14,270 bases of DNA from Thoreauomyces humboldtii (GCA_027596035.1 JADGJA010000595.1:1-14270), one strand, 5' to 3'; positions 6,814 through 14,270 are shown, counted from the stretch's first letter. Numbers and translations are program-made. The notes: generated by a model from the sequence alone, not told the origin.

Positions 6814-8403
6814 TCAGCCAGAGTTCGGATGCATTATGGTCCTGAGCTCAGCGATGCTAAGGCTATCGCAATAAGCCAGGCCAGCCGCCTCTGCGCACGG
6901 GATGGTGTTCCGATGGACTTTTTCACGGATATCCGACGTCCAAAATTCTCGAGAAGCGAGGTATGCCTGCTCGACCCGCGAGATGAACGCCAGAAGTCCC
7001 TTGATCAAGACGAGGTGACTTGAATTGTCGTTCACGTTTACGGACACCACGTACAGGTCTTCCCCGTTTGACCATTCCACCAGACCCGCTGCCGTAACAA
7101 TCCGCGCGTACTTCCTGAGCAACACGTCATCGTCGATATCTTTCACCGGTGGTTGGAAGAGGAGGTTCTCGAACGTGTAGGGGTCGCTCGCGTAAATGAC
7201 GGGAAACCTCGGGGTCTCGTCGTGAAGGAGGACAAAGTTGGGTCGGTAAAAGTGAGTGTACTCATTGCAGCTTGTCGTGGTGCGCGCGAAGGCGAACAGA
7301 AAATTGCCGTTCTCATGCCTGAGCAACGGGGTCCCGCCGCGGAGGATGTTCCCGCTCTTTTGGAGGCTAGAGTCCTCAAGACGGTTGCAGATCCCCGTCT
7401 CGATGCTGCACCGGATGATCTGCGCTTGGTTGTAATTGTACGCGAAGTGGAGCGTGGTGCCGTCGGGACCGAAGAAAGGGGTCCAGTTCTTCTCCATAGG
7501 TCGCTCCTCCTCGCCTTCGATCCGCAGAGGAACCTGGTGTCCGGTTGCAACATCCATGATGGTCATGCGTCGTTTACGGTCGGGGTACAGGAGGTTGAAG
7601 ACGACGAGAATGCTCTGTTCAGTCTCCGTCAGGCTGACGATCCGACGGTACGCGATAATCCTGGGATCCTCCGGTCCTGAAACTTGGCCCAGGTTTTCAA
7701 ACTTCACCGGAAGAATTGAAGGCAGTTTGATCGTCGCGTTTGCGCCCATCGGGAGAACCTTGGTTACCGTATGGAATGCCGGGGTCGAGGAACCATCGGC
7801 TGGTTCGTAGTATTCCGCAAGAAGCCAGCTCATCTCCGGTGCGCAGGGTTCGTAACACGGGAAAGTATTGTAATACATCCGAGTGACTACAATCATGCCG
7901 TTGGTGCCGTCGAGCTTGGTGACTGAGGGTGCCATTCCACCAATGAGCGGAGCGCGTTTCTCCCAGGTGTCCTTGTCCTTTTCGTAAGGGATGTTGAGGA
8001 TGGTCTCAAACTCCCGCATATATTTTGCAAAGTCGGGGGTTGCAAAGGAAATTGAGACAACCCTGAGCTCGTCCTCGAGCTTGCCGGGGTTCTCGTTCTT
8101 CCAGCATGAACCATTAAACTTCGAACCATCAAGCTTTGAACCATCGGACAAGGCCACGTCCGGGAGGCCTTCTAGCAATGTTAAGTTCAGCTTGATCAAT
8201 TCACATGATAGTTGCGATATCTTCTGAACGGTTCTTTCACCTGTCTCATGGATGCCTTTCCTCAAGCGTCCACCTCTAGGGAAGGATAGGATGTTGCCAG
8301 CGGTGACTATAAGCAGGATTGTCGCTGTTGCGGTCACCAAAGCCTTCTTTCCCTGTCTCCAGGTGGTGCTCAGAGAGACAAGCCGATGAGCGGTAACGGC
8401 CAT
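6814..8403 (-). CDS. Beta-mannosyltransferase-like protein (BMT / GH130-GT108-like propeller), type II membrane protein
   Basis: One uninterrupted frame gives 529 residues from the ATG at 8403 (context GCAGCATGG). The frame stays open to 8478 but has no earlier ATG. Residues 20-39 (KALVTATATILLIVTAGNIL) form a membrane anchor after a short basic N-terminus, typical of Golgi glycosyltransferases. The lumenal part carries SGPEDPR at 242-248, EKNWTPFF at 304-311, RGGTP at 355-359 and THFYRPNFVLL near 383-393. GxEDPR and KNWxPF mark the five-bladed propeller shared by GH130 mannoside phosphorylases, GT108 mannosyltransferases and fungal beta-1,2-mannosyltransferases (BMT). Many Cys and Asn-X-Ser/Thr sites (NGS, NLT, NAT, NWT, NDNSS) fit a secreted domain. 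I favour transfer of mannose to a cell-surface glycan; the exact family and linkage are uncertain. The gene looks intact and lies upstream of the FkbM-type gene on the same strand. Confidence 0.8.
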   Translation of the reverse strand: MAVTAHRLVSLSTTWRQGKKALVTATATILLIVTAGNILSFPRGGRLRKGIHETGERTVQKISQLSCELIKLNLTLLEGLPDVALSDGSKLDGSKFNGSCWKNENPGKLEDELRVVSISFATPDFAKYMREFETILNIPYEKDKDTWEKRAPLIGGMAPSVTKLDGTNGMIVVTRMYYNTFPCYEPCAPEMSWLLAEYYEPADGSSTPAFHTVTKVLPMGANATIKLPSILPVKFENLGQVSGPEDPRIIAYRRIVSLTETEQSILVVFNLLYPDRKRRMTIMDVATGHQVPLRIEGEEERPMEKNWTPFFGPDGTTLHFAYNYNQAQIIRCSIETGICNRLEDSSLQKSGNILRGGTPLLRHENGNFLFAFARTTTSCNEYTHFYRPNFVLLHDETPRFPVIYASDPYTFENLLFQPPVKDIDDDVLLRKYARIVTAAGLVEWSNGEDLYVVSVNVNDNSSHLVLIKGLLAFISRVEQAYLASREFWTSDIREKVHRNTIPCAEAAGLAYCDSLSIAELRTIMHPNSG

Positions 8404-8525
8404 GCTGCAGTGAAAACGGTTGACTTGGACTAAGTCCCGAGGGGTTTTAGGATGCAGAAATCTGCCCGCGCGTCGCACGCGTTGTGACCGAGAAGCAGAC
8501 GGAAGACAAAATCAGAAGACAAAAC

Positions 8526-8542
8526 TTAGGGTTAGGGTTAGG
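8526..8542. repeat. Short interstitial telomere-type repeat
   Basis: TTAGGGTTAGGGTTAGG is 2.8 units of TTAGGG. It lies 123 bases upstream of the mannosyltransferase-like ATG, reading CCTAACCCTAACCCTAA on that gene's strand. It could be a promoter telomere box or a scar of telomere-sequence insertion. Confidence 0.7.
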
Positions 8543-8544
8543 AT

Positions 8545-9265
8545 GACAAGATCATCTCGGGTTCCCTGGCCTCCCCTGTCCGTGAACAATTTTTTCGAAG
8601 AAGGGACCACCTCATGTCAAGAATCTGCGGAGTCAGTGTTAGCTCAGCTGCCTTACAGTGTAGTTCTAGTGGCGATTCTTTGCCCTACTCTTGCCAATGT
8701 TGGAAGTGTCCTTCGCATCTCGCTGAAGTGCTGGTACGCATCAGGAAGCCCAGGGCACCGTAAGTGGTTCGGTGGTACAACCAGTGCGGATGACCAGCGA
8801 GTTTCATATTGAGGCAGGTTTTTATAAAACGCGATAGATGGCGGTTTGTACTGTTCAACCGCGCGCGTTTTTAAGCAGCAAATTTTTTCCATTGAACAGC
8901 CGCCAGTGGAACCATGAAGAAAACGTTTCAATCATTTGTCACCTGTAAGAAGATGAGTAGCGGGAGGAATGTATAAAAGATATAGCGTGCTTTGGGAGAA
9001 CACCTTTGCCAGTCCAATGGGTATTTTGTACAAGCGCATTTCAGCTTGTACAAACAACAGTAAAAATAACAAGGACCTTTTGAATTGAAGGCCCCTTTAT
9101 GGGAACTTGCCCTGATGGAGACCACTGGGATAAATATGCATGCAAGACAAGGGGGACAATGACCTGACGTGGGAGACGCAAGATCTTCCTGAGCCATCAA
9201 GGTCCCGTCATTGGCCTCCTGCAAGGGAGGATATGTAGCAGGAGAACTTCAAGTGGCACCGCATA
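8545..9265. other. Intergenic, no supported gene
   Basis: Only short frames without family signatures are present. The part next to the telomere-type repeat is presumably the distal promoter of the mannosyltransferase-like gene. Confidence 0.45.
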
Positions 9266-9691
9266 TCATTCCCTGCAATTCCGGACGCGATAACCTTGCT
9301 GTAGACCGTTCGTTGACCATCCGCGCGCCATATTTAGGAAGCCAAATAACCTGCTTTTCGACAGGAGGAAAAGATGCTCAATGTAAGTGGTCGCAATCTG
9401 AATGACAGGACGAGGCAAGATGAGAGGGTCGGATAACAGAGTGAGATAGGTGCGCTTCATTTTGAACCTATCAATGGTGTCGGCAAACTTGAAGATCATC
9501 ATCTGAAGCAGCTCGAAGGGAACGCAAAGACAGCAGTATTTCGGGAATGTACCTGGGTATGCTCGTTTCAGTTTGACCCTGCCAGCCGCGTCGCTAAAGG
9601 CAAAACCCTTCCGAACCACCGCGTACCATGTACGGTCAACTTCCTCACGCAAGGAGTTTGCTATAAGCATGCTCTGTCTGTCGCCACTCAT
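9266..9691 (-). CDS. Hypothetical open frame, doubtful
   Basis: From the ATG at 9691 there are 141 codons; the frame is open to 9805 without another ATG until this one. The sequence includes VDRTWYAVVRKGFAFSDAAG and several hydrophobic runs. I recognise no family, there are no clear promoter signs, and base composition does not differ from the surroundings. It may be a chance frame or a relic. Confidence 0.2.
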   Translation of the reverse strand: MSGDRQSMLIANSLREEVDRTWYAVVRKGFAFSDAAGRVKLKRAYPGTFPKYCCLCVPFELLQMMIFKFADTIDRFKMKRTYLTLLSDPLILPRPVIQIATTYIEHLFLLSKSRLFGFLNMARGWSTNGLQQGYRVRNCRE

Positions 9692-9805
9692 GGGAACTAT
9701 CAGGCTTTGTCTTTTCGGAAGGATGAAGAATGATACCTTTGGGTTGTGGGAAAGGCAAAAGCTCACCTGTTTAAATGCATCTCTTCGTAGCCCTTGGTGC
9801 CACAA

Positions 9806-11147
9806 AATCGACAGGTGAATGTAAAGGAGACGCCAACCCTAGCCACAATTAGCGAAAGTATGTGACTGTGGCTGGGGCTGTGCATGCATGTCATTTGACG
9901 AGCTTTGATACCTGGACTTGTTCATCTGTATCCTGTCTATCTGGATCGGGGACCAAACAACAGAATCGACCTTGCAACAACCCTCCTCCGGTACGCGGCC
10001 CGCAAACCTTCTGTCAAAGCTTGGCGTAAGCAATGGCTATCGACGGGTTTGGACAGCTGCGATTGGCATATGCCTCTTGCAATAGGGCAAAGTGGTCACG
10101 GCATAATCATGATATGTTCATGATATCTTGGGAATATCATCGCATTTACTGGAATGTCGGGCTGTTTGACCGTAAATTGGGCTTGTAAAGTGCTGCTGGA
10201 GAAATGATATTTTGATAAGTTGTTTTCCAACCTATATGGCTAAGGAGCAACTTGAAGAAAGGGTGCGTCGAAAAAAGCCCATACAAATCTGATTCGAAAG
10301 TAACATATCATCTTATCAAGAAATACCGTTGTATTCAAAGGTAATACAAAGCGACTCGCATGTAAATATCCGTTACTGGGCGTGATATGTTATGATAAGT
10401 TGCTTTTGTCGCAACATATCATGGCACAGCTCAGCGACTAGGTGCCGCGGCCTGTAGAAGACTAGCATTCCAAAGCTAAATCGCTGGTTTCAGTTGCGGT
10501 CGACTTTAACGGTTCAGCGGTAAAGTTCGTGTTACGGACCTTCCTCTTTCCTTGCCTAACCAAGCAGTAAGTTATGCCTCACTTTGCCTCTCCTTGCATA
10601 GCAGCATTTGAACGGTTTGCTTTCTTACCTGATCCTGCCTAGGTCTCAGACCGGGGAGGCACAAGAGCTTTGCAGGCCGCAGAGTTGCAGCAAGCAAAGA
10701 CAGAGCCAGGTAAAACAGTGTGTTGACTTCTTTTTCACGTCGAAAAGGAGGCTTGAGACCATTGTGACTGACCGCCGACAAGAACACCTTGTGTCGTGTG
10801 CTCCACTGGTCAATTTATGTGTTAGGGAAAGCTAAGGTTCGAAGAATGGGGGGGCAGCATGTTCATGTTTGACTCAGAGGAGGACAAAAATCTGATTGGA
10901 AATGTTTGAAACAACATGGTCACAGTTCCAACCCCATTCGGACAGCGAGCTACGGCCCGCAAGAAAACTTGAAGTAAAGTTGAATAAGAAGTGAGCACGG
11001 GCATGTTGAAGGTAGCCACGAAAAGTTCATGCAGTGGATTGTACCCGATATTGTTTCGGTCAGGTTTCGAAACGGCAATCAGAAGGCAATTTGAGGTTGA
11101 GCGTCGCGTTTGGAATTTTGCGAACTGCTGCGTAGGCACCAGAAAAG
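9806..11147. other. Long gene-poor stretch
   Basis: I see no supportable gene in 1.3 kb. The stretch is richer in A/T than the gene blocks, especially 10100-10440, where the motif cluster described separately lies. Short frames on both strands (for example 10822-11139 on -) lack ATG-led, family-like sequence. Confidence 0.45.
10110..10421. repeat. Cluster of TGATATGTT and GATAAG motifs in alternating orientation
   Basis: TGATATGTT occurs at 10110-10118 (+), 10302-10310 (-), 10383-10391 (+) and 10413-10421 (-). TGATAAG accompanies it at 10213-10219 (+), 10312-10318 (-) and 10393-10399 (+). The last two TGATATGTT copies form an inverted pair around 21 bases. GATAAG matches the HGATAR site of fungal GATA factors. 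Confidence 0.55.
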
Positions 11148-11456
11148 TTATAGTCTCGGAGGCACGAAAGGAACAGCTCCCAGTAATTCCAGGCTTGCTG
11201 GCTCTTCTTCTAGGAAGCGGGGATGGCCATCGAGTGTCCAGGCCAACACGGTACCGTGACTCTCGTCGTTGTCGTTGTCGTCGTTGAGTTCCTTGTAAGC
11301 GAGCACGCGGGTAGGAAAGAAGAGAAACGTTCCATGAGCGCCCACGTGCTCAGAAATGCCTCCGTCTTGGAGATGCCGAGTTCCGTGCACTTGTCGCGGA
11401 GCCGCTTGCAGTTGCCATGGCGTACAACAGACCAAGACTGAATATCGCGTGGGAAC
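11148..11456 (-). pseudogene. Coding-like continuation after the in-frame stop
   Basis: This frame is the same as that of the gene upstream of it, beyond its TAA at 11457. The first in-frame ATG is absent, so it is unlikely to be translated on its own. Sequence such as GAHGTFLFFPTRVLAYKEL and GTVLAWTLDGHPRFLEEEPA reads like real protein and ends at a stop at 11148. A (GAC/AAC)n run encodes NDDNDNDE. It may be a second exon reached by splicing over the TAA, or the tail of a gene broken by a nonsense mutation. An alternative splice (GTACAC at 11491 to TTCAG at 11437) would read this DNA in another frame. Confidence 0.35.
11262..11288. repeat. Imperfect GTC/GTT trinucleotide run
   Basis: TCTCGTCGTTGTCGTTGTCG and what follows form a short trinucleotide repeat. 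On the - strand it encodes an Asp/Asn run inside the coding-like continuation. Confidence 0.6.
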
Positions 11457-12239
11457 TTAAAATCCCCATATCGGAGAAACTCTAAGGTGTACTTCCTGGT
11501 GCGGTGTATCTAGACGAATATTGATGTGAGCATTGTTCCTAACCCTATCTTGCAAGCTGGGATTATGGCTCACTGAGGTCGAGGGGTCGAAGGCTGTTGT
11601 GTATTTGAGAGCGTAGTGCTTGTCTGCGTCTGAGTTCCAGTACCACGGTCCTCCACGTACCGTTGGATCATAGCGGAGATGATCCAAATCTTGGTACTGA
11701 GCCACCAGACTGGTGGGCACCAGAAAAATCCTCGATGCAGATTGGCTCCTATGGTAGTCGATCACCTCCAGGAAGTAGTAGGTGAAGTAATCCCACCCCT
11801 TCCCGCCTCGGCGAAGGATGCCCTCTGTTCCGGGGAGACTCAAGTTGAAGACGACGGGTCCAAATCGCGAGCTGAGCTCGCTATTCGGGGCAACCCTGCA
11901 CGTTTCTGTATAGTGGACGCACGCATACTCGGGTGGGATCGTTGTGTTTTCGATGAGATCAAGTCCGCCGTTGGCTACTGTGGAGTCAGTGGAAACGCGC
12001 CCAGAAATTTGGCCGTCAATAGCGATTCGCCTGAGTGCTTCAATGTGCGTTGCGTGGACAAGACCGTCGAACTCCTCGTAGTCCTCCATGCATGTGTCTC
12101 CAAGGGCGGTGTTGTCCGAGTTTGCAGGTGGGTTTACATTGTCTGGCAGCCAGTGAGTGTACTGCTGCGGATAGCGGTTGGAGGGACCACATCTAGGCGG
12201 GTGGCTACGGCATAGCTGGTGCTTTCCATTAACCGTCAT
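11457..12239 (-). CDS. Unrecognised protein, possible ADP-ribosyltransferase-like fold
   Basis: The ATG at 12239 opens 260 codons ending at TAA 11457. The frame extends upstream to 12371 but without another ATG, and that part lies in the LTR. I do not recognise the family. The sequence reads as genuine protein: EFDGLVHATHIEALRRIAID, then SSRFGPVVFNLSLPGTEGIL, YFLEVIDYHRS, and ADKHYALKYTTAF. The order 'H-x-T, helix, I..dG.I' followed by a 'GPVVF' strand recalls the start of several ADP-ribosyltransferase-like folds, but I cannot place the catalytic residues. No signal peptide or membrane segment is visible. The start codon lies only 54 bases from the retrotransposon LTR, so the original promoter or N-terminus may have been lost. 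Confidence 0.45.
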   Translation of the reverse strand: MTVNGKHQLCRSHPPRCGPSNRYPQQYTHWLPDNVNPPANSDNTALGDTCMEDYEEFDGLVHATHIEALRRIAIDGQISGRVSTDSTVANGGLDLIENTTIPPEYACVHYTETCRVAPNSELSSRFGPVVFNLSLPGTEGILRRGGKGWDYFTYYFLEVIDYHRSQSASRIFLVPTSLVAQYQDLDHLRYDPTVRGGPWYWNSDADKHYALKYTTAFDPSTSVSHNPSLQDRVRNNAHINIRLDTPHQEVHLRVSPIWGF

Positions 12240-12292
12240 TGCCCGTGCAATCTTAGGTTCGAATCTATATGTGCGGAGAAGGGCAGTGCAGA

Positions 12293-12432
12293 TGTTGGAG
12301 GGACTCGTACACTGTAGGTCGTACACTGTAGGTCGATGGACCTGAGGCGCCACCGGGTCCTTTTCTTCCACTCTCTTCTCCCCACTCCTCGTTGAAACAC
12401 TTAGTTACATAATATACACAGCACGTCCAACA
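12293..12432 (+). repeat. 5' LTR of the copia element (140 bases)
   Basis: The LTR is bounded by TGTTGGA and TCCAACA, the canonical TG..CA inverted termini of copia LTRs, and is followed at once by a tRNA-complementary site. It contains a perfect 14-base tandem duplication (CGTACACTGTAGGT at 12306-12319 and 12320-12333). ATAATATAC near 12409 could be its TATA element. Confidence 0.75.
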
Positions 12433-12446
12433 GATTAAGAGTCTCA
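12433..12446 (+). other. Primer binding site matching the anticodon arm of tRNA-Lys(CUU)
   Basis: GATTAAGAGTCTCA directly follows the LTR. Its complement, TGAGACTCTTAATC, is the anticodon stem-loop of eukaryotic tRNA-Lys(CUU) as I remember it. This implies priming by a tRNA cut in the anticodon arm, as in Drosophila copia, rather than by the usual CCA 3' end. Confidence 0.6.
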
Positions 12447-12493
12447 CTCCCGAGAGCACCTACGAACTCCTCACTACCGCATATCGCACCACC

Positions 12494-13396
12494 ATGGCCA
12501 AACTCACCCTGGACGCTATGGCCGAGAGGTTCGAGGCCATGCAAGCGGAGCTCGCTTCTCTCAAACGGAAGGCCGCTACCAACGAGGAGGATTCCCCAAG
12601 CGCCACCAGCAATCCACGTACGGACATGACCTTCTACAAGACCATTCCCCCCTTCGATGGATCGGGCGACCATCCTCAAGCGGACATGGAGAGCTGGTTC
12701 AAGAGCATGAATTGGTTCATCGAGGAGGACACGAAGGACCTCTCCGCCGGAAAGCTGGCCCAGCTCGCCACGGGCAAGCTCCTCGGCCAAGCTCGACAGA
12801 TAGCTACGATCGGCGACGAACCCTGCAAATCCTACGATGAAATTTCTGCGCGATTGAAGGAGCGCTGGGGAAAGGAGGTCACGAGCGTATCCACGCACTT
12901 CGACCTACTCAACCTCAGGGTGAAATCCAGCATGGCCGAATACACTCAGCGCTTCGACATCATCCTAGCTCGCTTAAAGGAATCGGTCAATGCCTCGACC
13001 ACCATCTTCCTCTTCATTGCGAACCTCCCCGACAGCATCCGCGTAAAGCTCATGGACGATTATGCCCAGAAGCGCTTGACAACCCTTCAGGCCGTCCAAA
13101 CCTCTGCCGTCACGCTCTACGACCAAAGGTCGTCGACGATGACTGACGTCACGCCACCTACCACCATCACGGTTGAAGCTGCGGCGGCTATGTTTGCAGC
13201 GCAAGCTGCCTCGTCAAACGCTGGACGAAACAGTCGCAACAACAAGAAGGCCAAGCGCAACCATCCCACCGGGAAGCACTGCGCACACCACAACGTCGAC
13301 TCCCACGATACTTCCGAATGTCGAGCTAAAGAGTTCCACTCCGACAAGATCAAAGCCAAGAACGTCTACAATGTCGTCGCCGACGCTGACAACTGA
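12494..13396 (+). CDS. gag: Copia Gag (capsid/nucleocapsid)
   Basis: The ATG in an ideal context (CACCACCATGG) opens 300 codons to TGA at 13394. Residues 1-30 look helical. The middle, about 60-210, has the retrotransposon gag (UBN2-like) pattern with WFKSMNWFIEED, ERWGKEV, LRVKSSMAEYTQRFD and FIANLPDSIR. A basic stretch (NNKKAKRNHPTGKH) precedes a zinc knuckle C263-x2-H266-x4-H271-x4-C276, a variant common in copia-type Gags. It would assemble the particle shell and package element RNA. Protease follows in the same frame beyond the TGA, so the stop is either a leaky one separating Gag from Gag-Pol (TGA followed by C) or a decayed CGA. Confidence 0.85.
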   Translation: MAKLTLDAMAERFEAMQAELASLKRKAATNEEDSPSATSNPRTDMTFYKTIPPFDGSGDHPQADMESWFKSMNWFIEEDTKDLSAGKLAQLATGKLLGQARQIATIGDEPCKSYDEISARLKERWGKEVTSVSTHFDLLNLRVKSSMAEYTQRFDIILARLKESVNASTTIFLFIANLPDSIRVKLMDDYAQKRLTTLQAVQTSAVTLYDQRSSTMTDVTPPTTITVEAAAAMFAAQAASSNAGRNSRNNKKAKRNHPTGKHCAHHNVDSHDTSECRAKEFHSDKIKAKNVYNVVADADN

Positions 13397-14209
13397 CGCG
13401 AGGAGCGTGCCCTCCTCGATTCGGGGTGCACAGCGACGTCCTCAGCGGACGTTGCTCAGTTTGCCGACCTTGGTCCTACCAACCGTCGCCTAGCGACGGC
13501 AGACGGGCAGCTAACTCCACTCGCTGGCGAAGGCACCTTCCGCGCTCAGATCCCTGGCGGCACGTGCATCGACATCCCACGTGCGCTCTTAGCACCCCAG
13601 CTGCGGTCCACGCTACTCTCCACGGCAGATCTGGCTGACAAGGATATTGTCACTCTCTTCGACAAAGACGAATCCATCCTCCTGCGCCGAACACACGCGC
13701 TGGCCACCTTCCTCAAGGCCCACCCGGAGTTGATCCTCGCTCGTAATGCCCGCGAAGGCAACACGTACCCCATCGAGCTCCTCAGCCCCATCAAAGACAC
13801 TCCGCGTGCCCACACTCGTCCCCCCGACTTTGCGGGCGCCGCTGTCTCCCTCCTTCCACTACCTCACAGCGCCGATCACGCGCTGGCCACCTTTGTGCAC
13901 CTACGTCGCACCGACGCGCAACGGTGGCACGAGCGCCTCGGCCACCCGAGCCCTCTCGCCATGAAACACCTCCACAGGCACACATCCGATGGTCCTGTCT
14001 TCACAGACTCATACCTGGAGACTGGTCATGCTTGCTCGGGCTGCGTGTTCGGGAAGGCTCACGCCTCTCCTTACGGTACCACAGGCTACCATCGTGTCCC
14101 TCAGCGCACCTTCGAGTACGTCTCTTCAGACATCGATGTGCTCCCATCACCGACAGCGGATGGCTACAAGTACTTCGTCACCTTCGTCGATCACTGTAGA
14201 ATGGGCTAG
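13397..14209 (+). pseudogene. pol: Copia Pol fragment: protease, HHCC region and start of integrase
   Basis: This frame continues directly from gag after the TGA. ALLDSGCTATSSAD near 13403-13444 is the aspartic protease active site (DSG). The GAG-pre-integrase zinc motif has H (13928) and H (13943) in WHERLGH, then C (14033) and C (14042) in CSGC. SSDID at about 14123-14137 supplies the first integrase acidic residue. YKYFVTFVDHC then meets RMG and TAG, where copia integrases normally read SRxGW. This looks like loss of a Ser codon and change of the Trp codon to a stop. The rest of integrase, reverse transcriptase and RNase H are missing, so no active product is expected. Confidence 0.8.
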
Positions 14210-14221
14210 ATGAAGCCAAGG

Positions 14222-14270
14222 TGTTGGAGTTGAACCAAGCACCCGGCAGGGCCACGGTACGTGTAGGGGG
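14222..14270 (+). repeat. Probable start of a second copia LTR, cut by the window end
   Basis: TGTTGGAG repeats the first eight bases of the LTR at 12293, but the sequence then diverges (TTGAACCAAGCACCCGGC). It follows the broken integrase. It may be the LTR of a different copia element inserted here, or a 3' LTR joined by deletion. The window ends before this can be settled. Confidence 0.4.

Larger units (their letters stand above)
12293..14221 (+). mobile_element. Ty1/copia-type LTR retrotransposon, incomplete
   Basis: The order is LTR (12293-12432), tRNA-type primer binding site (12433), 61-base leader, gag, aspartic protease, HHCC zinc region and the beginning of the integrase core. This order (integrase before the missing reverse transcriptase) is that of Pseudoviridae/copia, not gypsy. 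Gag, protease and integrase are all in one frame. The element is degenerate: TGA at 13394 and TAG at 14207 interrupt the frame, and reverse transcriptase and RNase H are absent before another TGTTGG at 14222. Composition is GC-rich at third codon positions, unlike the A/T-richer intergenic DNA before it. Confidence 0.85.

Noticed and set aside
7143..7810. Long open frames on both strands inside the mannosyltransferase-like gene
   Set aside because: They overlap an intact, motif-rich gene in other frames and have no family signature of their own.
6814..8478. Longer start for the mannosyltransferase-like gene at 8478
   Set aside because: That codon is GTG; the first ATG is at 8403, in a good context and just before the membrane anchor.
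10822..11139. 105-codon - strand frame
   Set aside because: No ATG-led conserved sequence, no splice context and no family signature.
11679..12215. 178-codon + strand frame opposite the unknown - strand gene
   Set aside because: It lacks recognisable motifs, and the opposite strand reads much more like a protein.
12255..12264. GGTTCGAATC, a tRNA B-box match next to the LTR
   Set aside because: No A box at the right spacing and no acceptor-stem pairing around it, so no tRNA gene is supported.
12401..12898. 165-codon - strand frame across the LTR and gag
   Set aside because: Antisense shadow of the GC-rich gag gene.
2146..14209. Stop-codon reassignment to explain TAA, TGA and TAG inside reading frames
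   Set aside because: All three stops are involved in different loci, while the intact methyltransferase and mannosyltransferase genes end normally; decay explains it better.

Overview
This window looks like nuclear DNA of a fungus. The evidence is: intron-split genes with short (about 46-98 base) GT..AG introns and CTRAY-like branch points; start codons in eukaryotic contexts with no ribosome binding sites; TTAGGG-type telomere-like runs; a fungal-type mannoside glycosyltransferase; and a Ty1/copia retrotransposon. I cannot decide between a zoosporic (chytrid-like) fungus and a basidiomycete from sequence reading alone.

Region 1 (about 1-3500, + strand) is one long multi-exon locus. Its first part carries a ParB/sulfiredoxin-like box (IIDGWHRFEAMRRL). 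It runs through an Ala/Glu/Ser-rich linker into a C-terminal part that weakly resembles the end of an N6-adenine DNA methyltransferase and finishes in a Lys/Pro-rich tail. Most splice sites are canonical and keep frame, but two one-base frame breaks and one in-frame TAA suggest a decayed copy or assembly errors. Short palindromes with the core CCGACTCGG lie upstream of this gene, in two of its introns and once in an exon, and I find them nowhere else in the window. A 55-base tandem repeat follows the stop codon.

Region 2 (3500-4470) has no convincing gene but holds a nested inverted repeat that could fold into a 123-base hairpin.

Region 3 (4471-8403, both genes on the - strand) holds two intact genes for proteins with an N-terminal membrane anchor: a three-exon FkbM-type methyltransferase (420 residues) and a single-exon beta-mannosyltransferase-like protein (529 residues). 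Their adjacency and shared topology suggest Golgi enzymes acting on a mannose-containing surface glycan, possibly adding and methylating mannose. That link is inference. Telomere-box motifs lie upstream of the mannosyltransferase gene and in the region upstream of the methyltransferase gene.

Region 4 (8545-11147) is mostly empty to my reading. It has one doubtful ORF and a cluster of TGATATGTT and GATAAG motifs in alternating orientation.

Region 5 (11148-12239, - strand) is an unrecognised gene with an in-frame TAA followed by further coding-like sequence.

Region 6 (12293-14270, + strand) is a copia-type LTR retrotransposon. It has a 140-base LTR, a primer binding site matching the anticodon arm of tRNA-Lys(CUU), gag, protease and the start of integrase. 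A TGA separates gag from protease in the same frame. The integrase breaks off at a TAG just before another TGTTGG, which looks like the start of a second LTR.
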